Source: Paraflavitalea devenefica (lineage in GTDB: Bacteria; Bacteroidota; Bacteroidia; Chitinophagales; Chitinophagaceae). Taken from it: 64,000 bases of DNA. The notes beneath the pieces are model-generated. The model was not told the origin of the DNA, searched no databases, and saw only the letters and a list, made by a program, of their open reading frames with translations. Shown here one piece after another: positions 41,491 through 50,067 of the stretch (within the stretch, counting starts at the first letter, position 1; every line of letters begins with the position of its first letter). The stretch spans positions 248,001 through 312,000 of the forward strand of contig NZ_JAARML010000005.1 of assembly GCF_011759375.1 (NCBI RefSeq). Direction: 5' to 3'. Both the position numbers and the translations under genes were made by a program.

Positions 41491-42185
41491 AATGTATGGC
41501 AGTAGATGATGAGAAACTGGTACTGGACCTGCTGGTGGATAATATACAACAGGTGCCTTTCCTGCAGTTGGTAAAAGCCTGCCGGAATGCAATGGAAGCC
41601 GCGGCCATATTGCATGAGCAGCCGGTAGACCTGATTTTCCTGGACATCCAGATGCCGGGACTGAATGGATTACAATTTTTACAGTCATTGAAGAACCCGC
41701 CCATGGCCATCCTGGTCACTGCCTATAAGGAATATGCGCTGGAAGGGTTTAACCTCGATGTGGTGGATTATTTGCTGAAGCCGGTATCTTTTGAACGCTT
41801 CCTGAAAGCCTGCAATAAAGCGCAGGACCTGTATAACCTGCAGCAGAAGTCTGCAACCAAAGAGGAAGCGCCGGATTATTTCTTCGTGTATGTGGAATAT
41901 GTGCAGGTGAAAGTGTCTATACCCGATATTTTATACATTGAAGGGATGAAGGATTATGTAAAGATCTTCCTGGCATCTTCTTCCAGACCGGTGATCACCA
42001 AGATGAGCATGAAGGCGATACAGGAAAAACTGTCGGCCTTCCGTTTTATACGCACGCATAAATCTTATATCGTTGCAGCCGGTAAAGTAACGGCTGTTAA
42101 ACGTGATCTTATTTGCATTGGCTCCCTCGAACTTCCCCTGAGTGAGAATTACAAGGGGGAGGTGGAGAAAGCACTTGCGCTCTGA
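41484..42185 (+). CDS. LytTR-family response regulator
   Basis: A 233-residue receiver-LytTR regulator. The phospho-acceptor is in LIFLDIQMPGLNG near residue 54, the conserved lysine is in DYLLKPVSF, and the LytTR DNA-binding domain begins near residue 130 (YVQVKVSIPDILYIEGMKDY). It is cognate to the kinase at 40492 by overlap. The duplicated motif upstream of the kinase and of the TonB receptor gives it two likely targets. Confidence 0.94.
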   Translation: MLKCMAVDDEKLVLDLLVDNIQQVPFLQLVKACRNAMEAAAILHEQPVDLIFLDIQMPGLNGLQFLQSLKNPPMAILVTAYKEYALEGFNLDVVDYLLKPVSFERFLKACNKAQDLYNLQQKSATKEEAPDYFFVYVEYVQVKVSIPDILYIEGMKDYVKIFLASSSRPVITKMSMKAIQEKLSAFRFIRTHKSYIVAAGKVTAVKRDLICIGSLELPLSENYKGEVEKALAL

Positions 42186-42255
42186 CAAAAGGTGAGTCGC
42201 CCTGCAGCCCGGCCTTCAGCGCTGCAAGAGCGGCCCACCTTATTTCTTAAGTCTC

Positions 42256-42335
42256 CTCATTTCCCCCTTACGTCTATTCACCACTGATCAAAGTCTATTC
42301 TCCGGGCAGGCGCCTGCATAGCGATGATACTTTTG
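42256..42335 (+). promoter_or_regulatory. Shared LytTR-candidate motif and -7 element upstream of the TonB receptor
   Basis: CTCATTTCCCCCTT-AC-GTCTA (42256-42276) repeats the block found before the kinase. TACTTTTG (42328-42335) matches TAnnTTTG; no good -33 is visible, as expected for an activator-dependent promoter. The motif-to--7 distance is 52 bases here and 30 at the kinase, a difference of two helical turns. The receptor ATG is at 42356. Confidence 0.6.
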
Positions 42336-42355
42336 GGTTGTAAAAGTATTGAGCT

Positions 42356-44593
42356 ATGAAACCTAACAATTTCCCTTATGTCTTTTTTAGCGTGTGGCTG
42401 ATGGCAGGCATGACCCTGCAAGCTACTGCACAGACGGTTATCCGCGGGAAGGTATTGAACAATAAACAACAGCCTTTGCCGGCGGCCAGCATTGGTGTGA
42501 AGCAATCACGCATAGGTACCCGGGCCGATACTGCCGGCAATTTTGTCCTGAGCCTGCTGGTCCATGATAAAGTGGTATTGAAAGTGTCTTCTGTGGGCTA
42601 CCAGCCTAAAGAAGTAGAAGTGTCCGCGGGTGACTCCATGATTACTATTATACTGGAAGAGGAAAGCGTCAGTCTGGGTGAAGTGGTGGTAGTGAGCGCC
42701 GGCAGTTTTGAGGCGAGTGATAAGGCGAAAGGCGCTTCGCTAACACCCATTGATGCGGTAACAGTAGCAGGTAATGGCGGCGATATTGCCAATGCCTTAA
42801 GGGCGCTGCCCGGCGCTCAGCAGATCGGTGAACAGGAAGGATTGTTTGTGCGTGGCGGAACAGGGGAGGAGGCCAAACAATTTGTAGATGGCGCCCTGCT
42901 GCCACATCCCAATTTCTCCCCCGTGCCCGGTATGCCGCAGCCGGCAAGGACCAATCCCTTTTTATTCAAAGGCATCCTGTTCAGCTCCGGTGGCTATTCT
43001 GCCTTATATGGCCAGGCGATGAGTAGCGCATTGATCCTGGAAACGGTTGACCTGCCCGATCGGTCCTCCGCCAGCTTGCACGTATTCCCCATGAGTGTAG
43101 GCGCGGGATTCCAGCAATTGGGTAAAGACCGCAAGAGCAGCTATGGCGTGAATGCGCGGTATGGCAACCAGACCTGGTACAATAACCTGGTGGGGGCCAA
43201 ACCCGATTTCTTTTACGGGCCCGAATACCTCACGGGCGATGCCAATTTCCGCATCAGGACGAGTAAGACAGGCATGCTGAAATTCTACAGCAATTATGGT
43301 TATAACCATACCGGCATGCGGACCAGCGATGCCGACAGTGCAGGCCTGTTGTCTTCATTCGAGTTGAAAGGGTTCAATGTATACAATAACCTGTCGTACC
43401 GGGAGTCCTTGCGGCATCAATGGAAGATAGACGCTGCGATTGCGTACAATTATTTTAAAGAAAATGTGGCTAATCAATTATTGGATGCAAAGAAGGCCCC
43501 TGTCTTTATTCGGGTATATCCTTATGATCAAAAGAATAACAGCCGTGATACACGGTCCGGCTTTGCGCAGGCCAGGGTGGTGATGAGCAAGGGGTTCCGG
43601 CGCAGGCAGTCCCTACGGTTTGGCGGGGAATATTTTTATAACAAAGACCACTATACGTATAACGATACGTTGCATACCGGGCAGGATAACCTGGTGGCCG
43701 CCTTTGCAGAAGGGGATGTATACATCGCCAAACACCTCGCCGCTAAGGTTGGCGTGCGTGCAGAGTATACTACTTTGTTACGACGCATGAATGTAGCGCC
43801 ACGGGTCAGCCTGGCCTGGCGTTTCCCCGATGCCGGACAGATCAACCTGGCTTACGGTGTTTTCTATCAAAAGCCGGAGGATAGCTACCTGTTACAGAAT
43901 AGGAACCTGGATCTCAGCCGGGCCACACACTACCTGGTCAATTACCAGTATAAAGCCAATAACCGGTTATTCAGGGTGGAGGGATATTATAAGCGTTACC
44001 AACACCTGGTTACTACGCAGCCCGCTGTTGCCAACGACGGTAAAGGATATGCCAGGGGTATTGAGCTGTTCTTCCGCGATAAGCGCACGTTGAAAGGTGT
44101 TGACTACTGGATTACGTACACGTATCTCGATACCAAACGCAGGTTCCTCGACTTCCCAACCTCCATGCGGCCGGCATTTGCCACACCGCATACAGCTTCC
44201 CTGGTGGTGAAACGCTTTTTCCAGGAGATCAACCTGAGCGCCAACCTGGCGTACACCCTGGCTACCGGTCGCCCGTACTACGATATTCAAACCCATGCTA
44301 ACGGTACCACTTATGTTGCCGATCAGGGCACTACTAATACTTATAGCGCGCTCAACCTGAGTTTCGCCTATATATTCTCGCTGTTCAAGGGTTGGAAGAA
44401 TAAAGACTTCTCCGGTATCGGGCTGGGTATGAATAACGTGTTTGGCAGGGAGCAGGTATTTGGCTATAACTACAGCGCCAATGGCCTGTATAAGCTGCCC
44501 ATTACACAACCCGCCGCCCGGACTTTTTACTTCGGCATTTTCATGACGTTCGGCATTGACAGGAGAGACGATTTTATCAATGAGAATTTGTGA
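42356..44593 (+). CDS. TonB-dependent outer-membrane receptor
   Basis: A 745-residue outer-membrane transporter. A signal peptide (to about residue 26, LQATAQ) is followed by a carboxypeptidase-regulatory-like domain (GKVLNNKQQPLPAASIGVKQS to about residue 110). The plug (GEVVVVSAGSFE, then ALRALPGAQQIGEQEGLFVRGGTGEEAKQFVDG) comes next, then a 22-strand barrel ending in an aromatic-rich strand. There is no adjacent SusD gene, so it is not a classical glycan SusCD pair; a small ligand such as a metal chelate or peptide is possible. It is probably controlled by the LytTR system upstream. Confidence 0.93.
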   Translation: MKPNNFPYVFFSVWLMAGMTLQATAQTVIRGKVLNNKQQPLPAASIGVKQSRIGTRADTAGNFVLSLLVHDKVVLKVSSVGYQPKEVEVSAGDSMITIILEEESVSLGEVVVVSAGSFEASDKAKGASLTPIDAVTVAGNGGDIANALRALPGAQQIGEQEGLFVRGGTGEEAKQFVDGALLPHPNFSPVPGMPQPARTNPFLFKGILFSSGGYSALYGQAMSSALILETVDLPDRSSASLHVFPMSVGAGFQQLGKDRKSSYGVNARYGNQTWYNNLVGAKPDFFYGPEYLTGDANFRIRTSKTGMLKFYSNYGYNHTGMRTSDADSAGLLSSFELKGFNVYNNLSYRESLRHQWKIDAAIAYNYFKENVANQLLDAKKAPVFIRVYPYDQKNNSRDTRSGFAQARVVMSKGFRRRQSLRFGGEYFYNKDHYTYNDTLHTGQDNLVAAFAEGDVYIAKHLAAKVGVRAEYTTLLRRMNVAPRVSLAWRFPDAGQINLAYGVFYQKPEDSYLLQNRNLDLSRATHYLVNYQYKANNRLFRVEGYYKRYQHLVTTQPAVANDGKGYARGIELFFRDKRTLKGVDYWITYTYLDTKRRFLDFPTSMRPAFATPHTASLVVKRFFQEINLSANLAYTLATGRPYYDIQTHANGTTYVADQGTTNTYSALNLSFAYIFSLFKGWKNKDFSGIGLGMNNVFGREQVFGYNYSANGLYKLPITQPAARTFYFGIFMTFGIDRRDDFINENL

Positions 44594-44607
44594 GTGATGA
44601 GGCACAA

Positions 44608-44642
44608 GCACGCAGCGGCACTTGTCGGCGCTGCATGCGTGC
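44608..44642 (+). terminator. Imperfect hairpin after the TonB receptor gene
   Basis: GCACGCAGCG (44608-44617) pairs with CGCTGC and GTGC in 44629-44642, with a four-base bulge on the right arm. It lies 15 bp past the receptor stop. No T-tract follows, so it is at best a weak or RNA-stabilising element. Confidence 0.3.
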
Positions 44643-44699
44643 GCCAGTGAAGAGTAGTGAATGCGTTCCTTCGATTATCTAAATTAAAAATAAAACAAG

Positions 44700-45356
44700 A
44701 TGAAAAAGGTACTTATTATGACGATGGCAATAGGTATGATCCTGACTGCCTCCCTGGCCCAGGATAACCCTGACCAGCAATTGCAGGCGGCGGTGGCCCG
44801 GCTCGGCAAGGCCACTGCCGTTAAGGATTACCGGCAACTGGCCATTGATTTTGCCGGCATTGCCGCACAGCAAAAAAACAACTGGTTGTCCTGGTATTAT
44901 GCAGCCTTCTGTAATGCCAAAACAGGCTGGCTGTACGAGAATGATGGCGAGCGGATAGAACCCTTTGCCAACCTGGCGGATGAGCAGATCAAAAAATCAT
45001 TGTCCCTGCTGGATACCGCTACACAGAAAAAAGAATTATCTGAAGTGTATTGTGTGCTGAGCATGGTGAACCGGGCAAAGGTGTTCATCAATCCCATGAC
45101 GTATGGCCGCCAGTATGGCCCTGTGGCCGGTCAATATGTGCAGAAGGCCCTGGCGCTTGATGCCACTAATCCGAGAGCTGTATACCTCGCAGGCTGGGAA
45201 AAGTATGCGACACCCAAGATGTGGGGCGGTGATAAGAAGAAAGCCAAAGAACTGCTGGAGCAATCCTTACAGCAATTGAATGCGCAGGGCGCTGCCGGTA
45301 CTGCACCACATTGGGGGAAGCAGGAAGTGGAAGCGTTGCTGAAGAAACTTAAATAA
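44700..45356 (+). CDS. Exported TPR-like protein downstream of the TonB receptor
   Basis: A 218-residue protein with a signal peptide (KKVLIMTMAIGMILTASLAQ). The mature part is helical with TPR-like units: AVKDYRQLAIDFAGIAAQQKNNWLSWYYAAFCNA, then QYVQKALALDATNPRAVYLAGW, and KKAKELLEQSLQQLNAQG at the end. No enzyme motif. Position 107 bp after the receptor suggests that it acts with it or with the same stimulus, as a periplasmic scaffold. Confidence 0.8.
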   Translation: MKKVLIMTMAIGMILTASLAQDNPDQQLQAAVARLGKATAVKDYRQLAIDFAGIAAQQKNNWLSWYYAAFCNAKTGWLYENDGERIEPFANLADEQIKKSLSLLDTATQKKELSEVYCVLSMVNRAKVFINPMTYGRQYGPVAGQYVQKALALDATNPRAVYLAGWEKYATPKMWGGDKKKAKELLEQSLQQLNAQGAAGTAPHWGKQEVEALLKKLK

Positions 45357-45364
45357 AAAGAATT

Positions 45365-45396
45365 CCCCGCAGCGTCTCCCGAAGGGGACGCTGCGG
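45365..45396. repeat. GC-rich palindromic hairpin (REP-like), copy 1
   Basis: CCGCAGCGTCTCCC and GGGGACGCTGCGG form a 13-bp stem with one bulged T and a short GAA loop, 8 bp after the preceding stop. The same stem recurs at 55684-55726 with a different loop, which points to a dispersed palindromic element rather than a gene-specific terminator. Confidence 0.65.
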
Positions 45397-45423
45397 ATTA
45401 AGCAAACTTTAAAATGCTATTTT

Positions 45424-45672
45424 ATGCCATTTGTATTATTGATCTTGATGCGTGTGTTATTTATAGCCAGTATGGTATTTATTATTGGTTACGTATTTGG
45501 CGGGTTCTCTAAGAAGCCTGCGTTGGTAACACTTACAAAAGTAGCGGTGATCGTATCTATTGTACTCTTTATTGCCACAACAGCGCTCTCTTTCCGTTTT
45601 GGCGGCTGGCGCCACCATAACGGCAACAGATATGAGTGTGGCTGGCAGCAGCGGGATTCAATTAGCCGGTAA
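45424..45672 (+). CDS. Small two-segment membrane protein
   Basis: Not recognised. The 82 residues have two hydrophobic segments (VLLILMRVLFIASMVFIIGYVFGGF and VTLTKVAVIVSIVLFIATTALS, both as landmarks) and a basic, histidine/tryptophan-containing tail, FRFGGWRHHNGNRYECGW. No signal for a larger family. It follows the hairpin at 45365, so it probably has its own promoter. Confidence 0.55.
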   Translation: MPFVLLILMRVLFIASMVFIIGYVFGGFSKKPALVTLTKVAVIVSIVLFIATTALSFRFGGWRHHNGNRYECGWQQRDSISR

Positions 45673-45729
45673 GAGAATTGATTGTAGGCTGGGAAGGCGG
45701 TAAGTAGTACCGGCTTCCCGGCATTTATA

Positions 45730-46161
45730 TCATGAATATAAGTTGTGCATTTTGTCGAGCCATACAACATAAAAGGTATTGTAGATAAAAAAGCCATGAA
45801 CTCTCCCATGCTCATTACGGTTAATGGAGAATTGGTAAGGGATATCTACAATATCCGTTTCTTTCGGAAAGCCGAAACAGGATTCGGTAGTATCTGTCCA
45901 ATTAATAGGGTGTGCTTTTAAGGAAGGGCTTCTGTTGGAAAGTAATTCCTGTTTAGTTAAAGCAGATAGGTTTTTTACACGGTCCAGCACTTCAACAAAA
46001 TAAGTGTTGGAATGCGGATGATAACAAAACTTCTGATGGATGCCATCAAGGTACTTGAAGGAGAAATTAATAAGTTCTTTTGCTTTTTGCTCTGCTAACT
46101 GTTTTGCTTGTGAAATAGAAAGATTACCAATAGGGGGAGTTGATTTTCTAATCTTGCTCAT
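45730..46161 (-). CDS. Probable toxin of a Panacea-type toxin-antitoxin pair
   Basis: A 143-residue soluble protein encoded directly after, and overlapping by 14 bases, a DUF4065 gene. The C-terminal motif region RVHGFFIYNTFYVVWLDKMHNLYS, with W-L-D and H-x-L-Y near the end, and FSINRNEHG before it are its most distinctive stretches. The N-terminus is basic with a helical segment (SQAKQLAEQKAKELINFSFKYL). I do not recognise the toxin class. A toxin role is inferred from gene order with a Panacea antitoxin. Cognate toxins of that domain are diverse. Confidence 0.6.
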   Translation of the reverse strand: MSKIRKSTPPIGNLSISQAKQLAEQKAKELINFSFKYLDGIHQKFCYHPHSNTYFVEVLDRVKNLSALTKQELLSNRSPSLKAHPINWTDTTESCFGFPKETDIVDIPYQFSINRNEHGRVHGFFIYNTFYVVWLDKMHNLYS

Positions 46162-46639
46162 CCATCGAAAACTTTGAATAGTACCCCTTTATCAATGCTT
46201 TATCAATAATCCTGTCGGATGGGGCGTCATCTGCTAATCCTTTTCTGGTAATAAGCCAGGGGTCTTCATTGTGGGTCAATTTCTCTAATTCAAAAGCTTC
46301 CAACCCAAAATACTCGTAGCAAACATCTTGCAGCAGTTGCAGGGTATCTGCCGGTAGTTGTTCTTTTATTTTAGTAAAAGCATCGGGAGTAAGGTCATCT
46401 CTCATAAGGGGCTTCCAGCCAAACTCGCGGTAATCATTGTAAAGGGCAGGAATAACCGGACCATGCACCCATGCCTGGAAATTCTCAGCAATCAGGTCTC
46501 TTTTTACAAGGACCATATGCCAGGCCTGTGCATAATACACCAGTTTCTGCAACTTTAAGTTGGTGATAGGTGATTGCCTTTCATTGGATAGTGCTATAAA
46601 ATAATCGGCAATCAGTGAATATCTCTGTACCGCTTCCAT
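46148..46639 (-). CDS. Panacea/DUF4065 (SocA-like) antitoxin
   Basis: A 163-residue DUF4065 protein. Family landmarks are ITNLKLQKLVYYAQAWHMVLV near residue 25, FQAWVHGPVIPALYNDYREFGW near 55, and SHNEDPW-type LTHNEDPWLITRKGL near 125. Panacea domains act as antitoxins for several unrelated toxins and occur as solitary proteins too. It is upstream of, and overlaps, the 143-residue gene, as expected for an antitoxin-toxin operon. Its 5' end is 27 bp from the MFS gene stop, which is transcribed towards it. Confidence 0.85.
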   Translation of the reverse strand: MEAVQRYSLIADYFIALSNERQSPITNLKLQKLVYYAQAWHMVLVKRDLIAENFQAWVHGPVIPALYNDYREFGWKPLMRDDLTPDAFTKIKEQLPADTLQLLQDVCYEYFGLEAFELEKLTHNEDPWLITRKGLADDAPSDRIIDKALIKGYYSKFSMDEQD

Positions 46640-46666
46640 TCCACAAATATAGTATTTTTAGAATGT

Positions 46667-47830
46667 CTAACTAATTTTTTTAGGAACAACATCCAATTTC
46701 CCCACCATCCATAAAATGAGTATGCCTAACAGTGACATGAGCACAAAAGACCAGCGCAGGTTGAGGGCTTCGGCAATAAAGCCTACTGCCGGAGGCACAA
46801 TGAGGAAACCAAAATATCCCACGGTAGATACAGCCGCAATAGCAGGGCCGCCACTCATATGCTGAACTTTGCCGGCCATGCTGAAGGTCATGGGCACCAC
46901 GCAGGATACGCCAAAGCCTACCAGCAGGAAGCAAAACCAGCCGAACAAGGTATAGGGCAACAGGGCTGCCAGCAACAGGCCGCTGAACATCAATATACCG
47001 CAATACCGCAGCAAGGTTTTAACACCAAGGCTGTTGGCAAGCCGGTCGCCGGTAAAGCGGCCGAGGGTCATCGCTGCCATATAGATCGCATAACCGGCGG
47101 TAGCCATGCCGGCGGTAGCGCCGGTAGCTTTGCGCAGGTAAATGGCTGCCCAGTCGGTCATGGTGCCTTCGCAGGCCATGGAGGCAAAGGTGACCAATCC
47201 GAATTTCAGCATGGTCCTGTTGGGCCACACAAACCCGCCTTTGCGTTCATGCGGTGAAGGGCGCTGGTGTACACTGTCTTTGAAAAAATAACAACAAAGA
47301 CTGGTGAGTACGATGCTTACCACAAGGAAATGCCAGGAGGTACCAATATTGGCAGATACCATGAGGGTGCCTAAACTTCCTGCCACAAAGCCGGCAATGC
47401 TCCAGATGCCATGCAGGGAAGCGATGATCGACCGGTTGTACAATGCCTGCACGCCGATCGATTGCGCATTGGCGGAAATATTGAAGAGGTTGCGGGATGA
47501 TCCGAAAAAGAACAGCAGTACTACCAGTTGCCAGGTTTGCGTTGCAAAGCCTACCCCGCACATCATGATATTGTACAACAGGGCGCCGGATATCATAATA
47601 TAGCGGCTGCTGAAACGGCGTAATAAGAAGCCGGTGAGGGGCAGGGTGAGCATGAGCCCTGCGGGCATGGCAAATAATACAGCGCCCAGTTGGGCTTCAT
47701 TGAGGTGCAGTTTCTGCTGGATGGTGGGAATGCGGGAGGCCCAGGTGGCAAAGCCAAAGCCTGAAACGAAGAAGAAAACAGCGATAGCGATACGGGCTCT
47801 TACAGGGGATACGCTTTCCGGGTCACCAGC
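46667..47830 (-). CDS. MFS transporter (YbjJ-like)
   Basis: A 387-residue, 12-segment major-facilitator protein of unknown substrate. Landmarks are FVSGFGFATWASRIPTIQQKL, LSEAQLG-type LNEAQLGAVLFAMPAGLM, TGFLLRRFSSRYIM and STVGYFGFLIVPPAVGFIAE. The start at 47830 (MAGDPESVS) puts the first membrane segment about 15 residues in; the upstream ATG at 47902 adds an unrelated 24-residue extension. An AraC-type remnant is divergent to it and may be its former regulator. Confidence 0.88.
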   Translation of the reverse strand, partial: AGDPESVSPVRARIAIAVFFFVSGFGFATWASRIPTIQQKLHLNEAQLGAVLFAMPAGLMLTLPLTGFLLRRFSSRYIMISGALLYNIMMCGVGFATQTWQLVVLLFFFGSSRNLFNISANAQSIGVQALYNRSIIASLHGIWSIAGFVAGSLGTLMVSANIGTSWHFLVVSIVLTSLCCYFFKDSVHQRPSPHERKGGFVWPNRTMLKFGLVTFASMACEGTMTDWAAIYLRKATGATAGMATAGYAIYMAAMTLGRFTGDRLANSLGVKTLLRYCGILMFSGLLLAALLPYTLFGWFCFLLVGFGVSCVVPMTFSMAGKVQHMSGGPAIAAVSTVGYFGFLIVPPAVGFIAEALNLRWSFVLMSLLGILILWMVGKLDVVPKKIS

Positions 47831-47927
47831 CATAGTGTTGATCTGCTTAAAATGAAGCGGCAAAGATAAGTAATTACAGCCGCCTCCAGGCCACTGCTGC
47901 AACCACCGCTACACCGCCCTGGGTGGT

Positions 47928-48170
47928 TTGGGTAACCACATACTTTATCTTCTGGCCGGTATAGGTGGTATTATAATACCCTCATTATTGTGGCTTACCC
48001 ATTACAAGATCCGGTTGATAGAAAACAGGTTATTGCATACGGATATGCGGATAGGGGAGATGGCCATCGAGCTTGGCTTTACAGATGAAAGCCATTTGAA
48101 CAGGTCCTTCAAAAAGCTCAAGGGCATGAGCCCGACGGCATACAGGAAGAAGTTTTTGCCAGCCCAATGA
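47928..48170 (+). pseudogene. Remnant of an AraC-family regulator
   Basis: The last about 55 residues of an 80-residue frame are the C-terminal half of an AraC helix-turn-helix: NRLLHTDMRIGEMAIELGFTDESHLNRSFKKLKGMSPTAYRKK. The first HTH of the pair and the whole ligand or sensor domain are missing, and the 25 residues before it are hydrophobic and unrelated. No longer frame with the missing part exists upstream within 100 bp. A small functional single-HTH protein cannot be excluded but is unlikely. Confidence 0.7.
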
Positions 48171-48201
48171 AATAGTGTTGCGGTGACTTGCTTGCTCAGC
48201 T

Positions 48202-48225
48202 CTGCGAAGGCTTGCAGCCTCGCAG
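48202..48225 (+). terminator. Hairpin after the AraC remnant
   Basis: CTGCGAAGGCT / AGCC-TCGCAG around a TGC centre, with one unpaired A, followed on the plus strand by CATTATTTTGTTGCTTTT. It looks like a terminator for the AraC frame and shares its GCGA(A)GGCT-GCA-AGCCTCGC stem with 1726-1748. Confidence 0.5.
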
Positions 48226-48254
48226 CATTATTTTGTTGCTTTTAGCAACAAAAA

Positions 48255-48276
48255 GCCGGGAGAAGAGTCTCCCGGC
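48255..48276 (-). terminator. Intrinsic terminator of the TPR gene
   Basis: GCCGGGAGA-AGAG-TCTCCCGGC, a perfect 9-bp stem with a four-base loop. On the minus strand it is followed at once by TTTTTGTTGC, 65 bp past the stop of the 561-residue TPR gene. Together with 48202-48225 it separates two convergent units. Confidence 0.75.
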
Positions 48277-48340
48277 CTGTAGCAAGAAATCAACAGTCAA
48301 GAAAAACTGATCGCAGGATGGATCAGAAGGTTAAATCGCT

Positions 48341-50026
48341 TTACTTATTATTCGCATTATTGTTGCTACTGTTATTGGTATCGGTGCTGGTGGCGGTGGC
48401 GGAACGATTGTCTGCAGCCACTTTCTTTTCCAGTATAGCTATATATTGCTGCGCATCTTTGTTGGCCGGGTCTATTTCCAGTATCTTCTGCAGGTGCGCG
48501 ATGGCTTCTTTATAGTCCTTTGCTTCATTGGTTTCATAAGCGGCAATGTATCCATACGCTTCGATGAGCCATTTCTTATCGGTGGCAGAAGCTGCTTTGG
48601 TAGTATCTTTTTGCAATACATCTATTAGTGCCTGGTAATGCGGAATAGCGATCCCCTTTTCCATGGCCGAATCCTTCAGGGAGTTGGCCCTTGCGCGCCA
48701 GTAATAACCAAAGCTTTGTTCTGGGTATTTCGCTATGTATTGGCCAAAGACCGTATCGGCCTGTGCGTATTGCTCCGCCTTGAAGTGGGCAATGCCCCAG
48801 TTGAACAGGTCAATATTGGTGGCCCTGTCATTGTTGGTATAATATTTACCCAGCCAGATGGCCTGGTTGACATTGTCCTTTTTGTCTTTGTAAAGGTCGC
48901 TCAGTTTTTTGTAGTAGGTAAACAGGGCAGCGGAATCTGTTATCTTGGTAACGGCGGCCTGGTAAAAAATGAGTGCCGAATCTTCTTTGCCGGGCATAGC
49001 ATGGTAAAGACCGGCCATGACTTCATAGTCCTTCACTACAAAGTTGCTGTCATTGGCATGGGCGAAATAAGTGGTCATGGAATGAAAAGCCCTGGCGGTG
49101 TCCTTTAATCCAAGGTAGCTATAGGCCAGCAGCTTGTGCAGGCGCGGCATGGAATCGGCTGGTAATGCTGCCAGCGTATGCTGAGCCATGGCAATGGCAG
49201 AGTCGTATTTTTTATTGATATACACCAGGTCTATATGCTGGTATTCATTCTCCGCATTGTAATCACTGATCAACAGGTACTGCCGGAAGTGGTCCAGCGC
49301 CTTTTGTGCATCTGTAAAATAATAGTGGTAATACAGTTCATACCAGGCGGGTGCATACAAGGGATCGGCTGCAATGGCTTTGTTGAAATAATCGAGGTAA
49401 GTATCGGCATTCTTTTGCGCCACGAATATTTTGCCCATCTGGTAAAGGGCGGCGGCATTTTTACTGTCTTCATTGAGTGCGGCCTGGTACGACCGGTAGG
49501 CTTCTGTGCCATTGGCAAGCCGGCGGTAAGCATTGCCGCGCAGTACATGGAAAGCCGGCGCATTGATGTCTTTTTTACCGGCCTGGTTCAATACCAGCAG
49601 GGCCGCATGGGGATCGCCGTTCTTTTCACTGATCTGTGCATTGGCCACGGCCAGCAGGATGGCAGGATCTTTTTTGCGATCGTCGCCGATAGCCTGTTCA
49701 AAATACCAGCGGGCGCTGTCGGCATGGTTGTTGGCCAGTAACAACTGGCCATAGGCTACTTTGTACCAGGCATTGTTCTTTATTGCGGGCGTGGCCAGTT
49801 GCAGACTGTCGGCTAACTGTTGGGTTTCCTTCAGGGGCAGGTAAGCCTGTGAAAGCCGGTACCAGGCTTCGGCATTATTGGGGTCGGCCTGCAGCACTTT
49901 GTGCAGGACTGCTTTGGCGCTTTGATAACGCTCATGGTAAATAAGTTGAGTGGCATCGGGTACACTTTGCGCTACCAGGAGCGTTGAAGCCAGCAAGCCA
50001 CCAAGCGAGAAGAGTGTTTTTTTCAT
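48341..50026 (-). CDS. Exported TPR-repeat protein under the phased CTAAT array
   Basis: A 561-residue protein with a signal peptide (KKTLFSLGGLLASTLLVAQ) and at least eight TPR units through most of its length. Examples are AKAVLHKVLQADPNNAEAWYRLSQAYLP, SYQAALNEDSKNAAALYQMGKIF, YFNKAIAADPLYAPAWYELYYHY and AIAHLQKILEIDPANKDAQQYIAIL. It ends in an alanine/serine/asparagine-rich tail with a run of asparagines. The likely role is a periplasmic or outer-membrane-associated scaffold. A TAAGTTTG -7 element with four CTAAT repeats upstream makes it a probable target of the two-component system encoded divergently. Confidence 0.88.
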   Translation of the reverse strand: MKKTLFSLGGLLASTLLVAQSVPDATQLIYHERYQSAKAVLHKVLQADPNNAEAWYRLSQAYLPLKETQQLADSLQLATPAIKNNAWYKVAYGQLLLANNHADSARWYFEQAIGDDRKKDPAILLAVANAQISEKNGDPHAALLVLNQAGKKDINAPAFHVLRGNAYRRLANGTEAYRSYQAALNEDSKNAAALYQMGKIFVAQKNADTYLDYFNKAIAADPLYAPAWYELYYHYYFTDAQKALDHFRQYLLISDYNAENEYQHIDLVYINKKYDSAIAMAQHTLAALPADSMPRLHKLLAYSYLGLKDTARAFHSMTTYFAHANDSNFVVKDYEVMAGLYHAMPGKEDSALIFYQAAVTKITDSAALFTYYKKLSDLYKDKKDNVNQAIWLGKYYTNNDRATNIDLFNWGIAHFKAEQYAQADTVFGQYIAKYPEQSFGYYWRARANSLKDSAMEKGIAIPHYQALIDVLQKDTTKAASATDKKWLIEAYGYIAAYETNEAKDYKEAIAHLQKILEIDPANKDAQQYIAILEKKVAADNRSATATSTDTNNSSNNNANNK

Positions 50027-50067
50027 TTGTCAGCGTAATTGAGCCTTTTAAATGGCCTAAGTATAGC

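Noticed and set aside
42190..42240. Hairpin after the LytTR gene
   Set aside because: Several short GC complementarities occur (GCAGC/GCTGC), but none forms a clean stem with a T-tract.
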